A DNA stretch of 50,397 nucleotides from an uncultured Halieaceae bacterium (lineage in GTDB: Bacteria > Pseudomonadota > Gammaproteobacteria > Pseudomonadales > Halieaceae): assembly GCA_938074045.1 (NCBI GenBank), contig CALJGI010000023.1, positions 1 to 50,397 on the forward strand. The letters run 5' to 3'. The notes below the pieces were generated by a model. The model saw nothing but the letters and a program-made list of their open reading frames with translations. It was not told the origin of the DNA and searched no databases. This document shows positions 35,327-46,082 of the stretch, piece by piece. How positions within the stretch are numbered: the first letter of the stretch is position 1; each line of letters starts with the position of its first letter. The position numbers and the translations under genes were made by a program.

Positions 35327-35354
35327 CGTTTCTGGTGTTGGCTGAGTTCATTCA

Positions 35355-35489
35355 GGTAACACTTTAGGACTTAAACTGGTTCTTTTGGTAACAAAAAAGT
35401 CTGAGAAAGGGGACTGTCCTCGTTGTACGCCTCCTATTATTGTTGCATACTCATGCCATTCTGTTACCGCTTGCGACAGAACGGTTACA
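35355..35489. promoter_or_regulatory. Cluster of GGTAACA/TGTTACC boxes between panB and panC
   Basis: Four related heptamers occur in 135 nt: GGTAACA at 35355-35361 and again at 35387-35393 (32 bp apart, three helical turns), TGTTACC at 35462-35468, and GGTTACA at 35483-35489. The second is followed by AAAAA, as is the half-site near the CrcZ-like RNA. They match the palindrome before cbrB. The last box also lies in a short AACGG/CCGTT hairpin followed by TT. No clear promoter was found; a role for CbrB here is speculation. Confidence 0.45.
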
Positions 35490-35574
35490 CCCGTTTTAAC
35501 CAAAAGGCCAAGGTCGATCACCTGGGTCAAACAGCAAAATCTGTACCCGACTTGTGACGAAGAGGCTGGCCGCA

Positions 35575-36459
35575 ATGCTTACCTACACACGCAATCAGGA
35601 ACTACAACAAGACCTGGCATCCCAGCGCCGGGATGGCAAGAAAATTGCCTTCGTTCCAACGATGGGTAATCTTCATGAGGGCCATCTTCGTCTTGTGCGG
35701 CGTGCCATTGAGCTCGCCGATGTGGTGGTGGTCAGTATTTTTGTGAATCCTCTCCAATTTGGTGCCAACGAAGATCTGGACGCTTACCCGCGCACTCTGC
35801 TGGCAGACAAGGAAGCGTTGTTCTCCGAAGGTGTGCAAATACTGTATGCCCCGGAGGTCACCGAAATTTACCCGGATGGTACTGATCAGCAGACGTTGGT
35901 GAGCGTACCGGACCTTTCTGAGACCCTCTGCGGCGAGGCACGACCAGGGCACTTCCAGGGCGTCGCGACGGTGGTCAGCAAGTTGTTCAATATCGTACAA
36001 CCGGATGTCGCAGTTTTTGGTCAGAAGGACTTCCAGCAATTGGCCATTATTCGAAAAATGGTCTCGGACCTGTGTATGCCCATTGACATTGTCGGCGTAC
36101 CCACCGCGCGCGCAGATGATGGGCTAGCACTCAGCTCACGAAATGGTTACCTCTCTCCGGAGCAACGGGCAATCGCTCCCCAGTTGCATAAGGCATTAAT
36201 CGATACCCGGGACGCCATTGCCAGTGGCTATGATAATTTTGGTGAGCTGGCTGACTACGCCATCCACATACTGGAAGACAAAGGGTTTTTGCCAGATTAC
36301 TTTACCCTGCGGGATGCACGTACATTACGCGGCATTGAGCGCAATACTGAGGAAATCGTGATTGTCGTCGCCGCCCAGCTCGGGGAGACCCGCCTGATCG
36401 ACAACCTCACTTTCCCCCTTGATTCTGTAACGGACAACCAGTTGCTCGCTGCGCTCTAA
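35575..36459 (+). CDS. panC: Pantothenate synthetase
   Basis: PanC condenses pantoate with beta-alanine using ATP. FVPTMGNLHEGHLRLVR near residues 27-43 contains the HIGH-type nucleotide site. VFGQKDFQQLAII near 145-157 and RADDGLALSSRNGYLS near 180-195 (KMSKS-like site) complete the signature. I use ATG 35575, preceded by AGAGG, giving 294 residues; the frame is open to a GTG at 35554. panD, often next to panC, is not present; acs comes next. Confidence 0.95.
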   Translation: MLTYTRNQELQQDLASQRRDGKKIAFVPTMGNLHEGHLRLVRRAIELADVVVVSIFVNPLQFGANEDLDAYPRTLLADKEALFSEGVQILYAPEVTEIYPDGTDQQTLVSVPDLSETLCGEARPGHFQGVATVVSKLFNIVQPDVAVFGQKDFQQLAIIRKMVSDLCMPIDIVGVPTARADDGLALSSRNGYLSPEQRAIAPQLHKALIDTRDAIASGYDNFGELADYAIHILEDKGFLPDYFTLRDARTLRGIERNTEEIVIVVAAQLGETRLIDNLTFPLDSVTDNQLLAAL

Positions 36460-36585
36460 AAAAAACCGATGTTGCCCCAGTGCATGTTTCCGCTGACCGC
36501 TTTGCAGTAAAATAACCCCGCTTAAGTAGCACCACATCAGACCCAGAGATGTGCCTCGAATAATTTATTAGTTAAGGATCCTGGT

Positions 36586-38523
36586 ATGTCGGAATTTCCA
36601 TTGCACCCGGTTACTGAAGCCGTCCGTGATAATGCGCATATTGATAGTGAGCAATATAAATCAATGTATGAGGAGTCACTGGCGGATCCAGATAAATTCT
36701 GGTCACAACAGGCAGATACCTTTCTCAGTCTGTACGCACGCTGGTCAGAGGTCAGCAGCAGCGATCTGAATACTGGCAGCGCCAGTTGGTTTACCGATGC
36801 ATCGCTGAATGTCAGCTACAACTGCATTGACAGGCATTTATCGTCTCGAGCCGATCAAACAGCCATTATCTGGGAAGGTGATGATCCCAACAACGACAAA
36901 CATATCAGCTACCAGGAGTTACATGATGGCGTGTGTCGACTGGCAAACGCATTGCGGCAGCGTGGTGTGGGCAAGGGTGACCGTGTTTGCATCTACATGC
37001 CAATGATTCCCGAGGCAGCTTACGCCATGCTGGCCTGCACGCGTATCGGCGCTATCCACTCTGTGGTGTTTGGCGGTTTTTCGCCCGACGCACTCAAAGA
37101 TCGCATATTGGACTCCGATTGCCAGACTCTCATCACCGCGGATGAAGGTGTGCGAGGCGGACGGACGGTGCCATTGAAACAGAATGCTGACAGCGCTCTA
37201 CAGCACTGCCCCAAGGTCCACACATGCCTGGTCGTAAAGCACACTGCCGGCGAGACTGGATGGCAATCCGGGCGCGATATCTGGTATCACGACGCGATCG
37301 ATGAACAAACTCCACACTGTGAACCCGAGCATATGGACGCCGAAGATCCACTATTCATTCTGTATACGTCCGGCTCAACAGGCAAACCGAAGGGGGTTCT
37401 ACATTCCACGGCCGGCTATCTGCTCCAGGCGGCAATGACTCACAAATATATCTTCGACTACCATGACGGAGATATTTACTGGTGTACTGCCGATGTGGGC
37501 TGGGTCACCGGCCATAGTTACATCGTCTATGGTCCACTGTGCAACGGCGCAACCACCTTAATGTTCGAGGGTGTGCCCACCTATCCCGATGCCTCCCGAT
37601 GCTGGCAGATATGCGACAAGCACAAGGTCAATATCTTTTATACCGCACCAACGGCCATTCGCGCCTTGATGGCTCAAGGCGACGAACCGGTCAATGGGAC
37701 TGATAGATCCTCGCTGAGGATACTGGGAACAGTTGGCGAGCCGATTAATCCAGAAGCCTGGGAGTGGTACTACCGCGTCGTAGGCGAATCCCGCTGTCCT
37801 ATAGTGGATACCTGGTGGCAGACCGAAACCGGCGGGATAATGATCACACCTCTACCCGGGGCAACTGACCTGAAACCCGGATCAGCTACTCGTCCTTTCT
37901 TTGGCGTAGAACTCGCACTAATGGACAGTGAGGGTCAGGAACTGGAAGGAGTTGCTGCCGGAAATCTGGTCATAAAACGCTCCTGGCCTGGCCAGATTAG
38001 ATCTGTCTACGGTGATCACCAACGCATGATAGACACCTATTTCAGTACCTATCCGGGCTATTACACCACTGGCGACGGCGCGCGCCGCGATGAGGACGGA
38101 TACTACTGGATTACCGGACGGGTGGATGACGTCCTCAATGTATCCGGCCATCGTATGGGCACCGCCGAAGTAGAGAGTGCACTTGTGCTGCACCCTTCAA
38201 TAGCCGAGGCAGCTGTCGTGGGATACCCCCACGATATCAAAGGCCAGGGCATTTACTGCTATGTGACCCCCATGACAGGTACGGAACCCGATGAAAAACT
38301 TAAACAGGAGCTGATTTCATTGTGTGTGCAAGAGATAGGTTCCATTGCCAAACCAGACATAATCCAGTGGGCCCCGGGTCTACCGAAAACCCGCTCCGGC
38401 AAAATCATGCGTAGAATCCTGCGCAAGATTGCGGAAAATGATCTGAGTAATCTGGGCGATACCAGCACCCTGGCTGACCCTGCGGTAGTAAACGATCTGG
38501 TGGCTAACCAAGGTGGACACTAG
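36586..38523 (+). CDS. acs: Acetyl-CoA synthetase
   Basis: Acs activates acetate to acetyl-CoA through acetyl-AMP. It has an N-terminal ACS domain ([28 protein letters not shown]), the P-loop [16 protein letters not shown] near 260, the WWQTETGG motif near 410 and the C-terminal domain with the regulatory lysine in [11 protein letters not shown] near 605 that Pat-type enzymes acetylate. Its 645 residues match the family. It overlaps the downstream hydrolase gene by 11 nt. Pseudomonas also has an acs gene in this neighbourhood, and catabolite control of acetate use would fit the CbrAB context. Confidence 0.96.
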   Translation: MSEFPLHPVTEAVRDNAHIDSEQYKSMYEESLADPDKFWSQQADTFLSLYARWSEVSSSDLNTGSASWFTDASLNVSYNCIDRHLSSRADQTAIIWEGDDPNNDKHISYQELHDGVCRLANALRQRGVGKGDRVCIYMPMIPEAAYAMLACTRIGAIHSVVFGGFSPDALKDRILDSDCQTLITADEGVRGGRTVPLKQNADSALQHCPKVHTCLVVKHTAGETGWQSGRDIWYHDAIDEQTPHCEPEHMDAEDPLFILYTSGSTGKPKGVLHSTAGYLLQAAMTHKYIFDYHDGDIYWCTADVGWVTGHSYIVYGPLCNGATTLMFEGVPTYPDASRCWQICDKHKVNIFYTAPTAIRALMAQGDEPVNGTDRSSLRILGTVGEPINPEAWEWYYRVVGESRCPIVDTWWQTETGGIMITPLPGATDLKPGSATRPFFGVELALMDSEGQELEGVAAGNLVIKRSWPGQIRSVYGDHQRMIDTYFSTYPGYYTTGDGARRDEDGYYWITGRVDDVLNVSGHRMGTAEVESALVLHPSIAEAAVVGYPHDIKGQGIYCYVTPMTGTEPDEKLKQELISLCVQEIGSIAKPDIIQWAPGLPKTRSGKIMRRILRKIAENDLSNLGDTSTLADPAVVNDLVANQGGH

Positions 38524-39367
38524 CCATGCTACCCACCGTGTCCGCGAGTTTGATACCGAGGATGGTATAAAGATCTGTGCGGATAGCTGGGGAGACGAAT
38601 CCGCACCCACGGTAATTTTCTCCCACGGGGGAGGACAAACCCGCCACTCCTGGGGGGGCACGGCCAGCCAGCTCGCCGCAATGGGCTGGCATACCATCTC
38701 CTACGATCACCGCGGACACGGCGACAGCCAGTGGGCACCCGATGGCGTATACGACTTCAGCGCCTTCGGCAGAGACATGCACAGTATTACTGAGCAAGTC
38801 GGTGGCCAACCCCATGTGGTAGGCGCGTCTCTGGGCGGAATGTCGGCCATGATATGCGCAGGTGAGATAAGGGAAAACATCTTCCGCTCCATTACGCTGG
38901 TCGATGTCACGCCGAACCTGAATCCTGCCGGTGTGGAGAACATATTCGCTTTTATGACAGCGAACCTGGATGAGGGATTCGCCAGCCTCGAGGCGGCAGC
39001 AGCTGCAATCGCGGGCTATACCGGCCGCCCTCGTCGCAAAGATTTATCGGGTCTTGAGAAGAACCTGCGACAACGCAACAATCGCTACTACTGGCATTGG
39101 GACCCGAAATTTTTTGATCTGAAGGGCGATCGCGCTGCCCACCACCCTGAACGATTGAACGATGCAGTTAAAAAGATAACCGCGCCGATCATGCTGATTC
39201 GAGGAAAAGCCAGTGATGTGGTGACGGAGACCCAGGTGGAAGATTTCCTGAAACTTGCCCCACATGCGGAGTACGTGGACGTAGAACACGCACGTCATAT
39301 GGTAGCGGGTGATCGTAATGATGTATTTACCGACGCAGTGGCAAACTTCCTGCAGCGTCAGAGATAA
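38513..39367 (+). CDS. Alpha/beta hydrolase
   Basis: The 284-residue protein has the alpha/beta hydrolase fold: oxyanion-hole region [12 protein letters not shown] near 35, [10 protein letters not shown] near 63, the nucleophile elbow [10 protein letters not shown] with Ser106, a late Asp in RGKASDVV near 242 and the catalytic His in [10 protein letters not shown] near 263. Substrate is unknown; esterases and lactonases of this shape are common. The GTG start (38513) lies inside acs, with AAGG just before it, so it is translationally coupled to acs. An intrinsic terminator shared with pnp lies downstream. Confidence 0.85.
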   Translation: MDTSHATHRVREFDTEDGIKICADSWGDESAPTVIFSHGGGQTRHSWGGTASQLAAMGWHTISYDHRGHGDSQWAPDGVYDFSAFGRDMHSITEQVGGQPHVVGASLGGMSAMICAGEIRENIFRSITLVDVTPNLNPAGVENIFAFMTANLDEGFASLEAAAAAIAGYTGRPRRKDLSGLEKNLRQRNNRYYWHWDPKFFDLKGDRAAHHPERLNDAVKKITAPIMLIRGKASDVVTETQVEDFLKLAPHAEYVDVEHARHMVAGDRNDVFTDAVANFLQRQR

Positions 39368-39387
39368 GTCGACACGTATTCTCAGAG

Positions 39388-39419
39388 CAAAAAAAAACGG
39401 CGCCATCACCAGCGCCGTT
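39388..39419 (-). terminator. Intrinsic terminator of the pnp operon (possibly bidirectional)
   Basis: AAACGGCGC (39394-39402) and GCGCCGTTT (39411-39419) form a perfect 9-bp stem with an 8-nt loop. On the minus strand it is followed by nine T (39388-39396 overlap), a textbook terminator for pnp. On the plus strand only three T follow, so it is weaker for the hydrolase transcript. Confidence 0.93.
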
Positions 39420-39442
39420 TGAGTTTGCAGCTGATCTCCTGC

Positions 39443-41584
39443 TTACTCGGAGGCAGCCTCACTGCTTTCTTCTGCATCATCTGCATCGGATTCATTCGCG
39501 TCCATATCCTCAACTTCCTTCATGCTGAGCTTGATACGGCCACGCTGATCAACATCCAACACCTTGACCTTGACTTCCTGACCTTCTGAAAGATGGTCTG
39601 TGACATTTTCTACGCGCTCCTGGGTGATCTGTGAGATGTGTACCAGACCATCTTTACCCGGGAGAATGTTAACAAAGGCGCCAAAGTCGACAATGCGGGC
39701 AACTGTACCCGTGTATATCGCGCCGATTTCGGCTTCAGCCGTAATCGATTCAACACACGCCACTGCTGCATCGCGAGAGGCCTTATTCTCGCCGAAAATA
39801 CGCACGGTACCGTCATCATCAATATCGACTGTCGCGCCTGTTTGTTCGGTTATGCCACGAATTGTGGCGCCACCTTTACCGATAATGTCACGAATCTTGT
39901 CAGCATGAACTTTCATGATAACCATGCTGGGCGCATTGTCCGAAGTTACCTGACGCGGCTCAGCCAGCACCTGATTCATCTGACCCAGGATATGCAACCG
40001 AGCCTGCTGCGCCTGCTCTAATGCGGTTTCCATAATACGCTCGGTAATTCCTTCGATTTTAATGTCCATCTGCAAAGCGGTGACACCTTCAGCGGTACCG
40101 GCTACTTTGAAGTCCATATCACCGAGGTGATCCTCATCACCGAGGATATCGGTCAACACAGCGAACTGATTACCTTCTTTGACGAGGCCCATGGCAATTC
40201 CGGCTACGGGAGCGGACAGTGGTACGCCAGCTGCCATCAAAGCCAGACTGCCCACGCAAACGCTAGCCATGGAGCTGGAACCATTTGATTCCGTAATTTC
40301 TGACACTACACGTGTGGTATAGGGAAAATCCTCTTCATTGGGCAGGACGGCTTCCAAAGCGCGTCGTGCCAGGCGCCCGTGACCGACTTCGCGTCGACTG
40401 GTAAAACCCACTCGACCAGCCTCACCCACTGAATAGGGAGGGAAGTTGTAGTGGAGCATGAAACTATCGCGGCGCGAGCCTTCGAGCGCGTCGATAATTT
40501 GTGCATCACGGCTGGAACCCAACGTAACAGCACCCAATGCCTGTGTTTCACCCCGGGTGAACAAGGCAGAACCGTGGGCCTTGGCCAGCACATCCGTCTC
40601 ACATGCGATCTGACGCACTGTGCGGGTATCACGACCGTCGATGCGGGGTTCACCGCTCAGAATTCGTCGACGAACAAGGTTCTTTTCAACAGACTTGAAC
40701 ACGTCGCTAATATCAGCTTCGGTGTACGCGTCATCGGCGGTCAACTCGGCGATCGCCTGTTTCTTAAGTTCATTAACCTGCGCGTAACGCTCGGCCTTCT
40801 CGGTAATGCGGTAAGCTTCACCTAGTGGCACCTTGTAGCCTTCTTCAACGGCATTCAACAGCGCTTCATTCACTGTCGCTGCTTCCCACTCCCAGCGTGG
40901 CTTACCAGCTTCGGCAGCGAGTTCAGCGATAGCTTTGATAACTACCTGCATTTCCTGATGTGCGTACAGAACGGCACCCAGCATCTGGTCTTCTGAAAGC
41001 TCCTGAGCTTCAGATTCAACCATCAGCACTGCATCAGCGGTACCAGCCACAACCATGTTGAGTTTGCTGGTATCCAATTCTTCATAGGTAGGGTTAAGTA
41101 CATACCCATTTGCCTCGGTGTAACCAACACGCGCCCCACCAATAGGACCGTTAAACGGGCAACCTGAGATAGCCAGCGCAGCTGATGTTCCAATCATCGC
41201 CGGGATATCAGGGTCAATGGTTTTGTCAGCCGAAACCACAGTACAAATAACCTGCACTTCGTTCATGAAACCATTGGGAAACAATGGACGGATGGGACGA
41301 TCGATCAGTCGGGAAGTCAGCGTTTCTTTTTCAGAAGGTCTGCCTTCACGCTTGAAAAAACCACCGGGAATTTTCCCTACGGCATAGGTTTTTTCAGTGT
41401 AATGTACTGCCAGCGGGAAAAATGGCTGACCTGGCTTAGCCGATTTTTCTGCAACGACTGTTACCAGTACGGATGTGTTCTCTACGGTCACCAATACAGC
41501 CCCTGTAGCCTGTCTGGCTATCCGCCCTGTTTCCAGGGTGACGGTCTGATTGCCGTACTGAAATGTTTTCTTTACGGGATTCAC
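39443..41584 (-). CDS. pnp: Polynucleotide phosphorylase
   Basis: PNPase degrades RNA 3' to 5' by phosphorolysis and is a degradosome partner. There are two RNase PH-like domains ([23 protein letters not shown] and [13 protein letters not shown] regions), the KH domain with [12 protein letters not shown] near 560, the S1 domain [19 protein letters not shown] near 625, and an acidic Asp/Glu/Ser tail. I place the start at GTG 41584 ([11 protein letters not shown]), with GGAG 7 nt upstream, giving 713 residues (E. coli 711). The frame is open to 41632 but the extra 16 codons are in the hairpin leader. Confidence 0.96.
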   Translation of the reverse strand: MNPVKKTFQYGNQTVTLETGRIARQATGAVLVTVENTSVLVTVVAEKSAKPGQPFFPLAVHYTEKTYAVGKIPGGFFKREGRPSEKETLTSRLIDRPIRPLFPNGFMNEVQVICTVVSADKTIDPDIPAMIGTSAALAISGCPFNGPIGGARVGYTEANGYVLNPTYEELDTSKLNMVVAGTADAVLMVESEAQELSEDQMLGAVLYAHQEMQVVIKAIAELAAEAGKPRWEWEAATVNEALLNAVEEGYKVPLGEAYRITEKAERYAQVNELKKQAIAELTADDAYTEADISDVFKSVEKNLVRRRILSGEPRIDGRDTRTVRQIACETDVLAKAHGSALFTRGETQALGAVTLGSSRDAQIIDALEGSRRDSFMLHYNFPPYSVGEAGRVGFTSRREVGHGRLARRALEAVLPNEEDFPYTTRVVSEITESNGSSSMASVCVGSLALMAAGVPLSAPVAGIAMGLVKEGNQFAVLTDILGDEDHLGDMDFKVAGTAEGVTALQMDIKIEGITERIMETALEQAQQARLHILGQMNQVLAEPRQVTSDNAPSMVIMKVHADKIRDIIGKGGATIRGITEQTGATVDIDDDGTVRIFGENKASRDAAVACVESITAEAEIGAIYTGTVARIVDFGAFVNILPGKDGLVHISQITQERVENVTDHLSEGQEVKVKVLDVDQRGRIKLSMKEVEDMDANESDADDAEESSEAASE

Positions 41585-41610
41585 AATTATTCTCCAATTT
41601 CGGATTCTGG

Positions 41611-41635
41611 AGTGGCGGGGCCCTCCCCGCACACT
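41611..41635 (-). repeat. rpsO-pnp intergenic hairpin
   Basis: GCGGGG (41615-41620) and CCCCGC (41625-41630), extended by AGTG/CACT across a one-base bulge, give a 10-bp stem. It lies 19 nt after the rpsO stop and upstream of the pnp GTG, with no T run. In E. coli this interval holds an RNase III processing site controlling pnp; a similar role here is inferred. Confidence 0.6.
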
Positions 41636-41654
41636 CGTTTAGTTTCGACGCCTG

Positions 41655-41924
41655 TTAGCGACGTAGACCCTGACGCTTGATCAGCGTTGCATAACGCTCC
41701 AGATCTTTGCGCTTAAGGTAGTCCAGCAGCTTACGGCGTTGATTAACCATGCGAATCAGACCGCGTCGAGAGTGGTGATCGTGTTTGTGCTCTGCAAAGT
41801 GATCCTGCAGTTGTTGGATGTTCGCGGTTAGCAACGCCACCTGAACTTCCGGTGAGCCTGTATCACCCTCTGCTGTTTGATAGTCTTTTACGACTGCTGC
41901 TTTTTGTTCTGCTGTTAATGACAT
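41655..41924 (-). CDS. rpsO: Ribosomal protein S15
   Basis: S15 is a primary 16S rRNA-binding protein of the small subunit. The 89-residue sequence from [12 protein letters not shown] to LIKRQGLRR matches S15, with [14 protein letters not shown] and the [26 protein letters not shown] helices, of which HHSRRGL contacts rRNA. The start is ATG 41924 with GAGGA upstream; the longer open frame from 41960 is leader. It lies between truB and pnp as in other gammaproteobacteria. Confidence 0.97.
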   Translation of the reverse strand: MSLTAEQKAAVVKDYQTAEGDTGSPEVQVALLTANIQQLQDHFAEHKHDHHSRRGLIRMVNQRRKLLDYLKRKDLERYATLIKRQGLRR

Positions 41925-42015
41925 AATGTTTTCCTCTGTCGAATATGCCCCGGGACTCAAAGCCCGTTAGTTTGAATGAGCCTGCCCGCGCATATTTACA
42001 GACAGGTTCTTTTCC

Positions 42016-42032
42016 GGAGGGACCAACCCTCC
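42016..42032 (-). repeat. Small hairpin between truB and rpsO
   Basis: GGAGGG (42016-42021) and CCCTCC (42027-42032) form a 6-bp stem with a 5-nt loop in the 122-nt gap, 14 nt after the truB stop. On the minus strand it is followed by GGAAAAG, not T, so a terminator is unlikely. rpsO often has its own promoter in this gap, but none is clear here. Confidence 0.45.
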
Positions 42033-42046
42033 CCCTTCACACCCTG

Positions 42047-42973
42047 TTACTGGGTGCTAACCAGACGGCGCGGCGCTACACGCCCGTCGTCCAGAATTTC
42101 TCCAATGCCCAAAAAATCGCCCTGTTCCATCTCCAGCCTTACCAGACCGGATGTGGGCATATTGGCCACCAATACTGGCTGTCCCTGGCGCACATAAAAG
42201 CCACTTGCCTCACCTACTTTGACCAGCGGCAAATGTGACAACGCTATGTCCACCGGTGCCAGCAATTCATCCATAGCTGCAAAATCTTTCTCATCACGTA
42301 GCGTCTGCAGGTGATCCAGCTCAACCATAAGGTCTTGGGTAAATGGGCCGACCTTTACACGGCGTAATTTGGCGACGTGTGCGCCACACCCGAGTAATGC
42401 ACCCAGATCCTCGGCCAGGCTGCGCACGTAGGTGCCTTTGCTGCAATGCACATAAACATCCAGTTCAGCCAGCACACCGGGTCGAAAATCTTTGATTTGA
42501 TAGTCGAAAATAGTTACATCGCGTGCTTTGCGTTCAACCTCAATACCTTCACGAGCCAGCTTGTACAGACGCTTGCCATCATGTTTGATGGCCGAATACA
42601 TAGAGGGAACCTGCTGAATCTCACCGCGAAATGTATCCAGCGCTGCTTCGACCTGTTCCAGGGTTACTTCTGCAGCACTGGCTTCGCCAATCACCGTACC
42701 ATCGGCGTCCCCCGAATCGGTCGCACGGCCCAGCACATAAGTACTTTCGTAGGCTTTATCAGCATCCAGCAAAAAACTTGAAAACTTGGTCGCCTCGCCA
42801 AAGCAAATGGGGAGCAAACCGGTTGCCAGGGGATCCAGGCTACCGGTGTGACCGGCCTTGGCCGCAAAATAGAGATGCTTGACCGTTTGTAAAACCTTAT
42901 TGGAACTGGCCCCAGCGGGTTTATCCAGAATCAGCATGCCGTTTATTGACCGACCTTTTCTCGTTCTAGCCAT
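42047..42973 (-). CDS. truB: tRNA pseudouridine-55 synthase
   Basis: TruB makes pseudouridine 55 in the tRNA T loop. INGMLILDKPAGASSN at the N terminus and the catalytic motif GHTGSLDPLATGLLPIC near 42-58, where the Asp is the nucleophile, are diagnostic. KAYESTYVLG, DGKRLYKLAREG and CSKGTYVRSLAEDLG complete the family pattern. The C-terminal part resembles the small PUA-like domain. Its length of 308 residues is usual. The gene is 2 nt after rbfA. Confidence 0.96.
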   Translation of the reverse strand: MARTRKGRSINGMLILDKPAGASSNKVLQTVKHLYFAAKAGHTGSLDPLATGLLPICFGEATKFSSFLLDADKAYESTYVLGRATDSGDADGTVIGEASAAEVTLEQVEAALDTFRGEIQQVPSMYSAIKHDGKRLYKLAREGIEVERKARDVTIFDYQIKDFRPGVLAELDVYVHCSKGTYVRSLAEDLGALLGCGAHVAKLRRVKVGPFTQDLMVELDHLQTLRDEKDFAAMDELLAPVDIALSHLPLVKVGEASGFYVRQGQPVLVANMPTSGLVRLEMEQGDFLGIGEILDDGRVAPRRLVSTQ

Positions 42974-42975
42974 AC

Positions 42976-43374
42976 TCAGCCACCATCTCCATCGGCATCC
43001 CGCAGACCGAGGTCTCTATCCGATGACACTGCCTCGTCGATCAAACGGCTGAGTTCCCTGCCACGATCCACGCTGACATCGTAAATAAACTTCAGCTGTG
43101 GCGTGGTGCGCATAGTGTTGCCGCGTGCAACCTGTGAACGCAAGAACCCGGCAGCCTTGTTCAGCACCGCCGTGCACTCTTTCATTTCTTCATCAGTATC
43201 CGCGGACAGAGAAGTATAGAAAACACGCGCGTACGCCATGTCACGTGAAACTTCCACATCAGTAATACTCACCATAGTCAGACGTGGATCACGTAACTGG
43301 AACTGAATAAGTGTCGATAACTCTTTTCTGAGAGCGTCGGCGACACGCTGACTACGGCTAAATTCTCTGGGCAT
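42976..43374 (-). CDS. rbfA: Ribosome-binding factor A
   Basis: RbfA is a KH-like late 30S maturation factor. The 132-residue sequence has the family N terminus (PREFSRSQRVADALRKEL), the DPRLTMVSITDVEVSRDMAYARVFYT core with its AxG-type KH kink near LNKAAGFLRSQVARG, and LKFIYDVSVDRGRELSRLIDEA. It lies 10 nt after infB and 2 nt before truB, a conserved arrangement. Confidence 0.95.
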   Translation of the reverse strand: MPREFSRSQRVADALRKELSTLIQFQLRDPRLTMVSITDVEVSRDMAYARVFYTSLSADTDEEMKECTAVLNKAAGFLRSQVARGNTMRTTPQLKFIYDVSVDRGRELSRLIDEAVSSDRDLGLRDADGDGG

Positions 43375-43384
43375 GGAATAAACG

Positions 43385-46051
43385 CTAAAGTGAGCGCGCC
43401 ACTTCCTTAACTTCGAAGACTTCTATCTGATCTCCTTCGCGCACATCGTTGTAATTTTTCACCCCGATGCCACATTCCATGCCATTGCGAACTTCATTTG
43501 CGTCATCTTTAAAACGGCGCAATGATTCCAGCTCACCTTCATAAATCACAACCGCGTCACGCAACACTCGTATGGGCTTGCTGCGATGAACGGTACCATC
43601 GATCACCATACAACCCGCGATAAGGCCAAACTTCGGCGACTTGAATACATCGCGAACTTCGGCAACACCCAGAATTTCTTCCCGCAGTTCCGGAGAAAGC
43701 ATGCCACTCAAGGCGTGCTTCACATCATCGATCAGATCGTAAATGACATTGTAGTACCGCAGATCAATCCCTTCACTTTCAACCAGACGTTTGGCACCAC
43801 CATCGGCCCGGACATTGAATCCAAACATGACCGCACCGGTAGTCACGGCCAGGTTGACGTCACTTTCGGCGATACCGCCAACGCCACTTGACACAATATT
43901 GACTTTAACTTCGTCGTTACCAAGCTCTGACAATGCTGCCTGAATCGCTTCCAGCGACCCGCGGACGTCAGCCTTTAACACGATATTGAGTATATCGGTC
44001 TTGCCTGCCGTCATACTCGCAAACATATTTTCCAGCTTGGTCGCGGCCTGATGGGCCATTTTGCTGTCCTGATGTTTATCCTGTCGGAACACCGCTACTT
44101 CCCGGGCGCGCTTTTCACTTTCCACGACAGCAAATGCATCGCCGGCATCCGGAGTACCGTCCAGGCCCAAAATTTCAACAGGAATACTGGGGCCGGCCTC
44201 ATCAACTGGTGCTCCATTTTCATCCAGCATCGCTCGCACACGGCCGTAACACAAACCAGCCAATACGATATCACCCTTGCGCAGCGTGCCTTCCTGCACC
44301 AGCAGTGATGCCACGGGCCCGCGACCCTTGTCGAGTCGCGACTCAATAACAAGACCTTTTCCTGGAATATCGGAAGCCGCAGTCAGCTCAAGTAACTCGG
44401 CCTGCAGCAGGACAGCGTCCAGCAGATCGTCAATGCCTTCTCCTGAAAGAGCCGACACATTAATGAACTGCGTATCGCCACCCCAATCTTCAGGAATGAC
44501 ATCCTTCGCCGCCAGTTCACTGCGCACCCGATCCGGATCCGCACCTTCTTTATCAATCTTGTTTACCGCTACAATAAGAGGTACCTCAGCAGCGCGAGCG
44601 TGTGCAACAGCTTCTTCGGTTTGTGGCATTACGCCATCGTCTGCGGCTACAACAAGAATGACAATATCTGTGCTGCGTGCACCACGCGCTCTCATTGCCG
44701 TAAAGGCCGCGTGGCCGGGTGTATCGAGAAAGGAAACCATGCCCTTGTCCGTCGTCACGTGGTAAGCACCGATGTGCTGTGTGATACCGCCGGCTTCGCC
44801 ATCCGCCACCTTGGTTTTCCGGATATAATCCAACAATGAGGTTTTACCGTGGTCGACATGCCCCATCACTGTTACGACGGGCGCGCGATGTTCCCTGGTT
44901 CCTTCCTGATTACTCAGGAACTCTACCAACTCATCCTCGACAGCGTCGTCACTGACCAATTTAACCGCATGCCCCATTTCTTCTACGACCAGTACGGCAG
45001 TATCCTGATCAAGTACCTGATTGATGGTTGCCATGGCACCCAGCTTCATCAGCTCCTTGATAACCTCTCCCGCCTTTACGGACATGCGTTGAGCTAATTC
45101 CGCCACTGTTACGCTATCGCCAATGACGACTTCTGCTGTTTTCTTCTCGGTCGGCATTTCAAATCCGTGACGGTGATGTTCTTCGTGCGCCTTGACGATT
45201 CTCTTGCGACCGCGACGCCGATCATAGCCAGCTTCAGCCGCTTCCAGATCACGGATAGACAAATTGTGTCCACGCTGTTTCCCGCGCGATGCATCATCTT
45301 GTCGGCCGCGACCTTTCTTTCGGGCTCGATCTTTCTCGGTTTCGCGTTCGGTGCGGGGGGCATCGTGGCGCTTATGTCGCCCTGGTTTGGCTGTTGCATC
45401 ATCCAGCGGTGGCGGCGGTGCTACAGCCGCTACACGTGCAACCTTGACTGCCCGGGCGGCTTCTTCTTCCTGCGCTTTCTTCGCGGCAATTGAACGTTCT
45501 CGACGTTCACGCTCGTCGGCTTCTTTTTGCTTACGACGGGCCGCAGCACGCTGCCGTAGAACTTCAGGATCCAGCTCAATGGAATCGTTGCCTGAGCCGG
45601 ACATTTTGTCCTCACTGGTTTCTTCAGCAGCCGCTACGACTTCATCAACTTCATCCTCGATGACCTGCTGCGGCGAGTCATCCGCCTCAGGAATTTCAAC
45701 CTCATCAATATCTTCAGGATAAACCTGCTCGCCATCTTCATCGGGAAGATCTCGTTTGACATAGGTGCGCTTCTTGCGTACTTCGACGTTTACCGTCTTT
45801 TTGCCGCGACCCTGACTGCCCCCAGCTTTCAAAGTGCTGAGAGTCTTACGCTTCAGGGTAATTTTCTTGGGTGCATCCTCTGACTCCCCATGACTGCGCT
45901 TCAGATAGGCGAGCAGGGTTTTTTTGTCTTCGTCAGATACTTCCTGGGTTGGGTCGGTATGATCCAGACCCGCCTCCCGCATTTGCTTCAACACCCGTTC
46001 GGCCGATGCACCGACTACTTCTGCGAGCTGCTGAACCGTGACTTGCGCCAT
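43385..46051 (-). CDS. infB: Translation initiation factor IF-2
   Basis: IF-2 is the GTPase that delivers initiator fMet-tRNA to the 30S subunit. The order seen is a small N-terminal IF2-N domain ([21 protein letters not shown]), a long charged Lys/Arg/Glu linker (about 75-300), a second IF2-N-like domain near 315-370, the G domain with [16 protein letters not shown] near 397, DTPGHAAF and NKIDKEGAD, then two beta-barrels and the fMet-binding C-terminal domain. Its 888 residues match E. coli (890). It lies between nusA and rbfA. The initiator tRNA it binds is encoded at the head of the same operon. Confidence 0.97.
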   Translation of the reverse strand: MAQVTVQQLAEVVGASAERVLKQMREAGLDHTDPTQEVSDEDKKTLLAYLKRSHGESEDAPKKITLKRKTLSTLKAGGSQGRGKKTVNVEVRKKRTYVKRDLPDEDGEQVYPEDIDEVEIPEADDSPQQVIEDEVDEVVAAAEETSEDKMSGSGNDSIELDPEVLRQRAAARRKQKEADERERRERSIAAKKAQEEEAARAVKVARVAAVAPPPPLDDATAKPGRHKRHDAPRTERETEKDRARKKGRGRQDDASRGKQRGHNLSIRDLEAAEAGYDRRRGRKRIVKAHEEHHRHGFEMPTEKKTAEVVIGDSVTVAELAQRMSVKAGEVIKELMKLGAMATINQVLDQDTAVLVVEEMGHAVKLVSDDAVEDELVEFLSNQEGTREHRAPVVTVMGHVDHGKTSLLDYIRKTKVADGEAGGITQHIGAYHVTTDKGMVSFLDTPGHAAFTAMRARGARSTDIVILVVAADDGVMPQTEEAVAHARAAEVPLIVAVNKIDKEGADPDRVRSELAAKDVIPEDWGGDTQFINVSALSGEGIDDLLDAVLLQAELLELTAASDIPGKGLVIESRLDKGRGPVASLLVQEGTLRKGDIVLAGLCYGRVRAMLDENGAPVDEAGPSIPVEILGLDGTPDAGDAFAVVESEKRAREVAVFRQDKHQDSKMAHQAATKLENMFASMTAGKTDILNIVLKADVRGSLEAIQAALSELGNDEVKVNIVSSGVGGIAESDVNLAVTTGAVMFGFNVRADGGAKRLVESEGIDLRYYNVIYDLIDDVKHALSGMLSPELREEILGVAEVRDVFKSPKFGLIAGCMVIDGTVHRSKPIRVLRDAVVIYEGELESLRRFKDDANEVRNGMECGIGVKNYNDVREGDQIEVFEVKEVARSL

Positions 46052-46082
46052 CCGTATTCTCCTGTGATCCTTTCCCGGTTAC

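Noticed and set aside
35430..35462. Minus-strand sigma-54 promoter in the panB-panC gap
   Set aside because: TGGCATG..TGCA has the right bases but the GG-GC distance is one base short, which sigma-54 rarely tolerates. Kept only as a hint in the findings.
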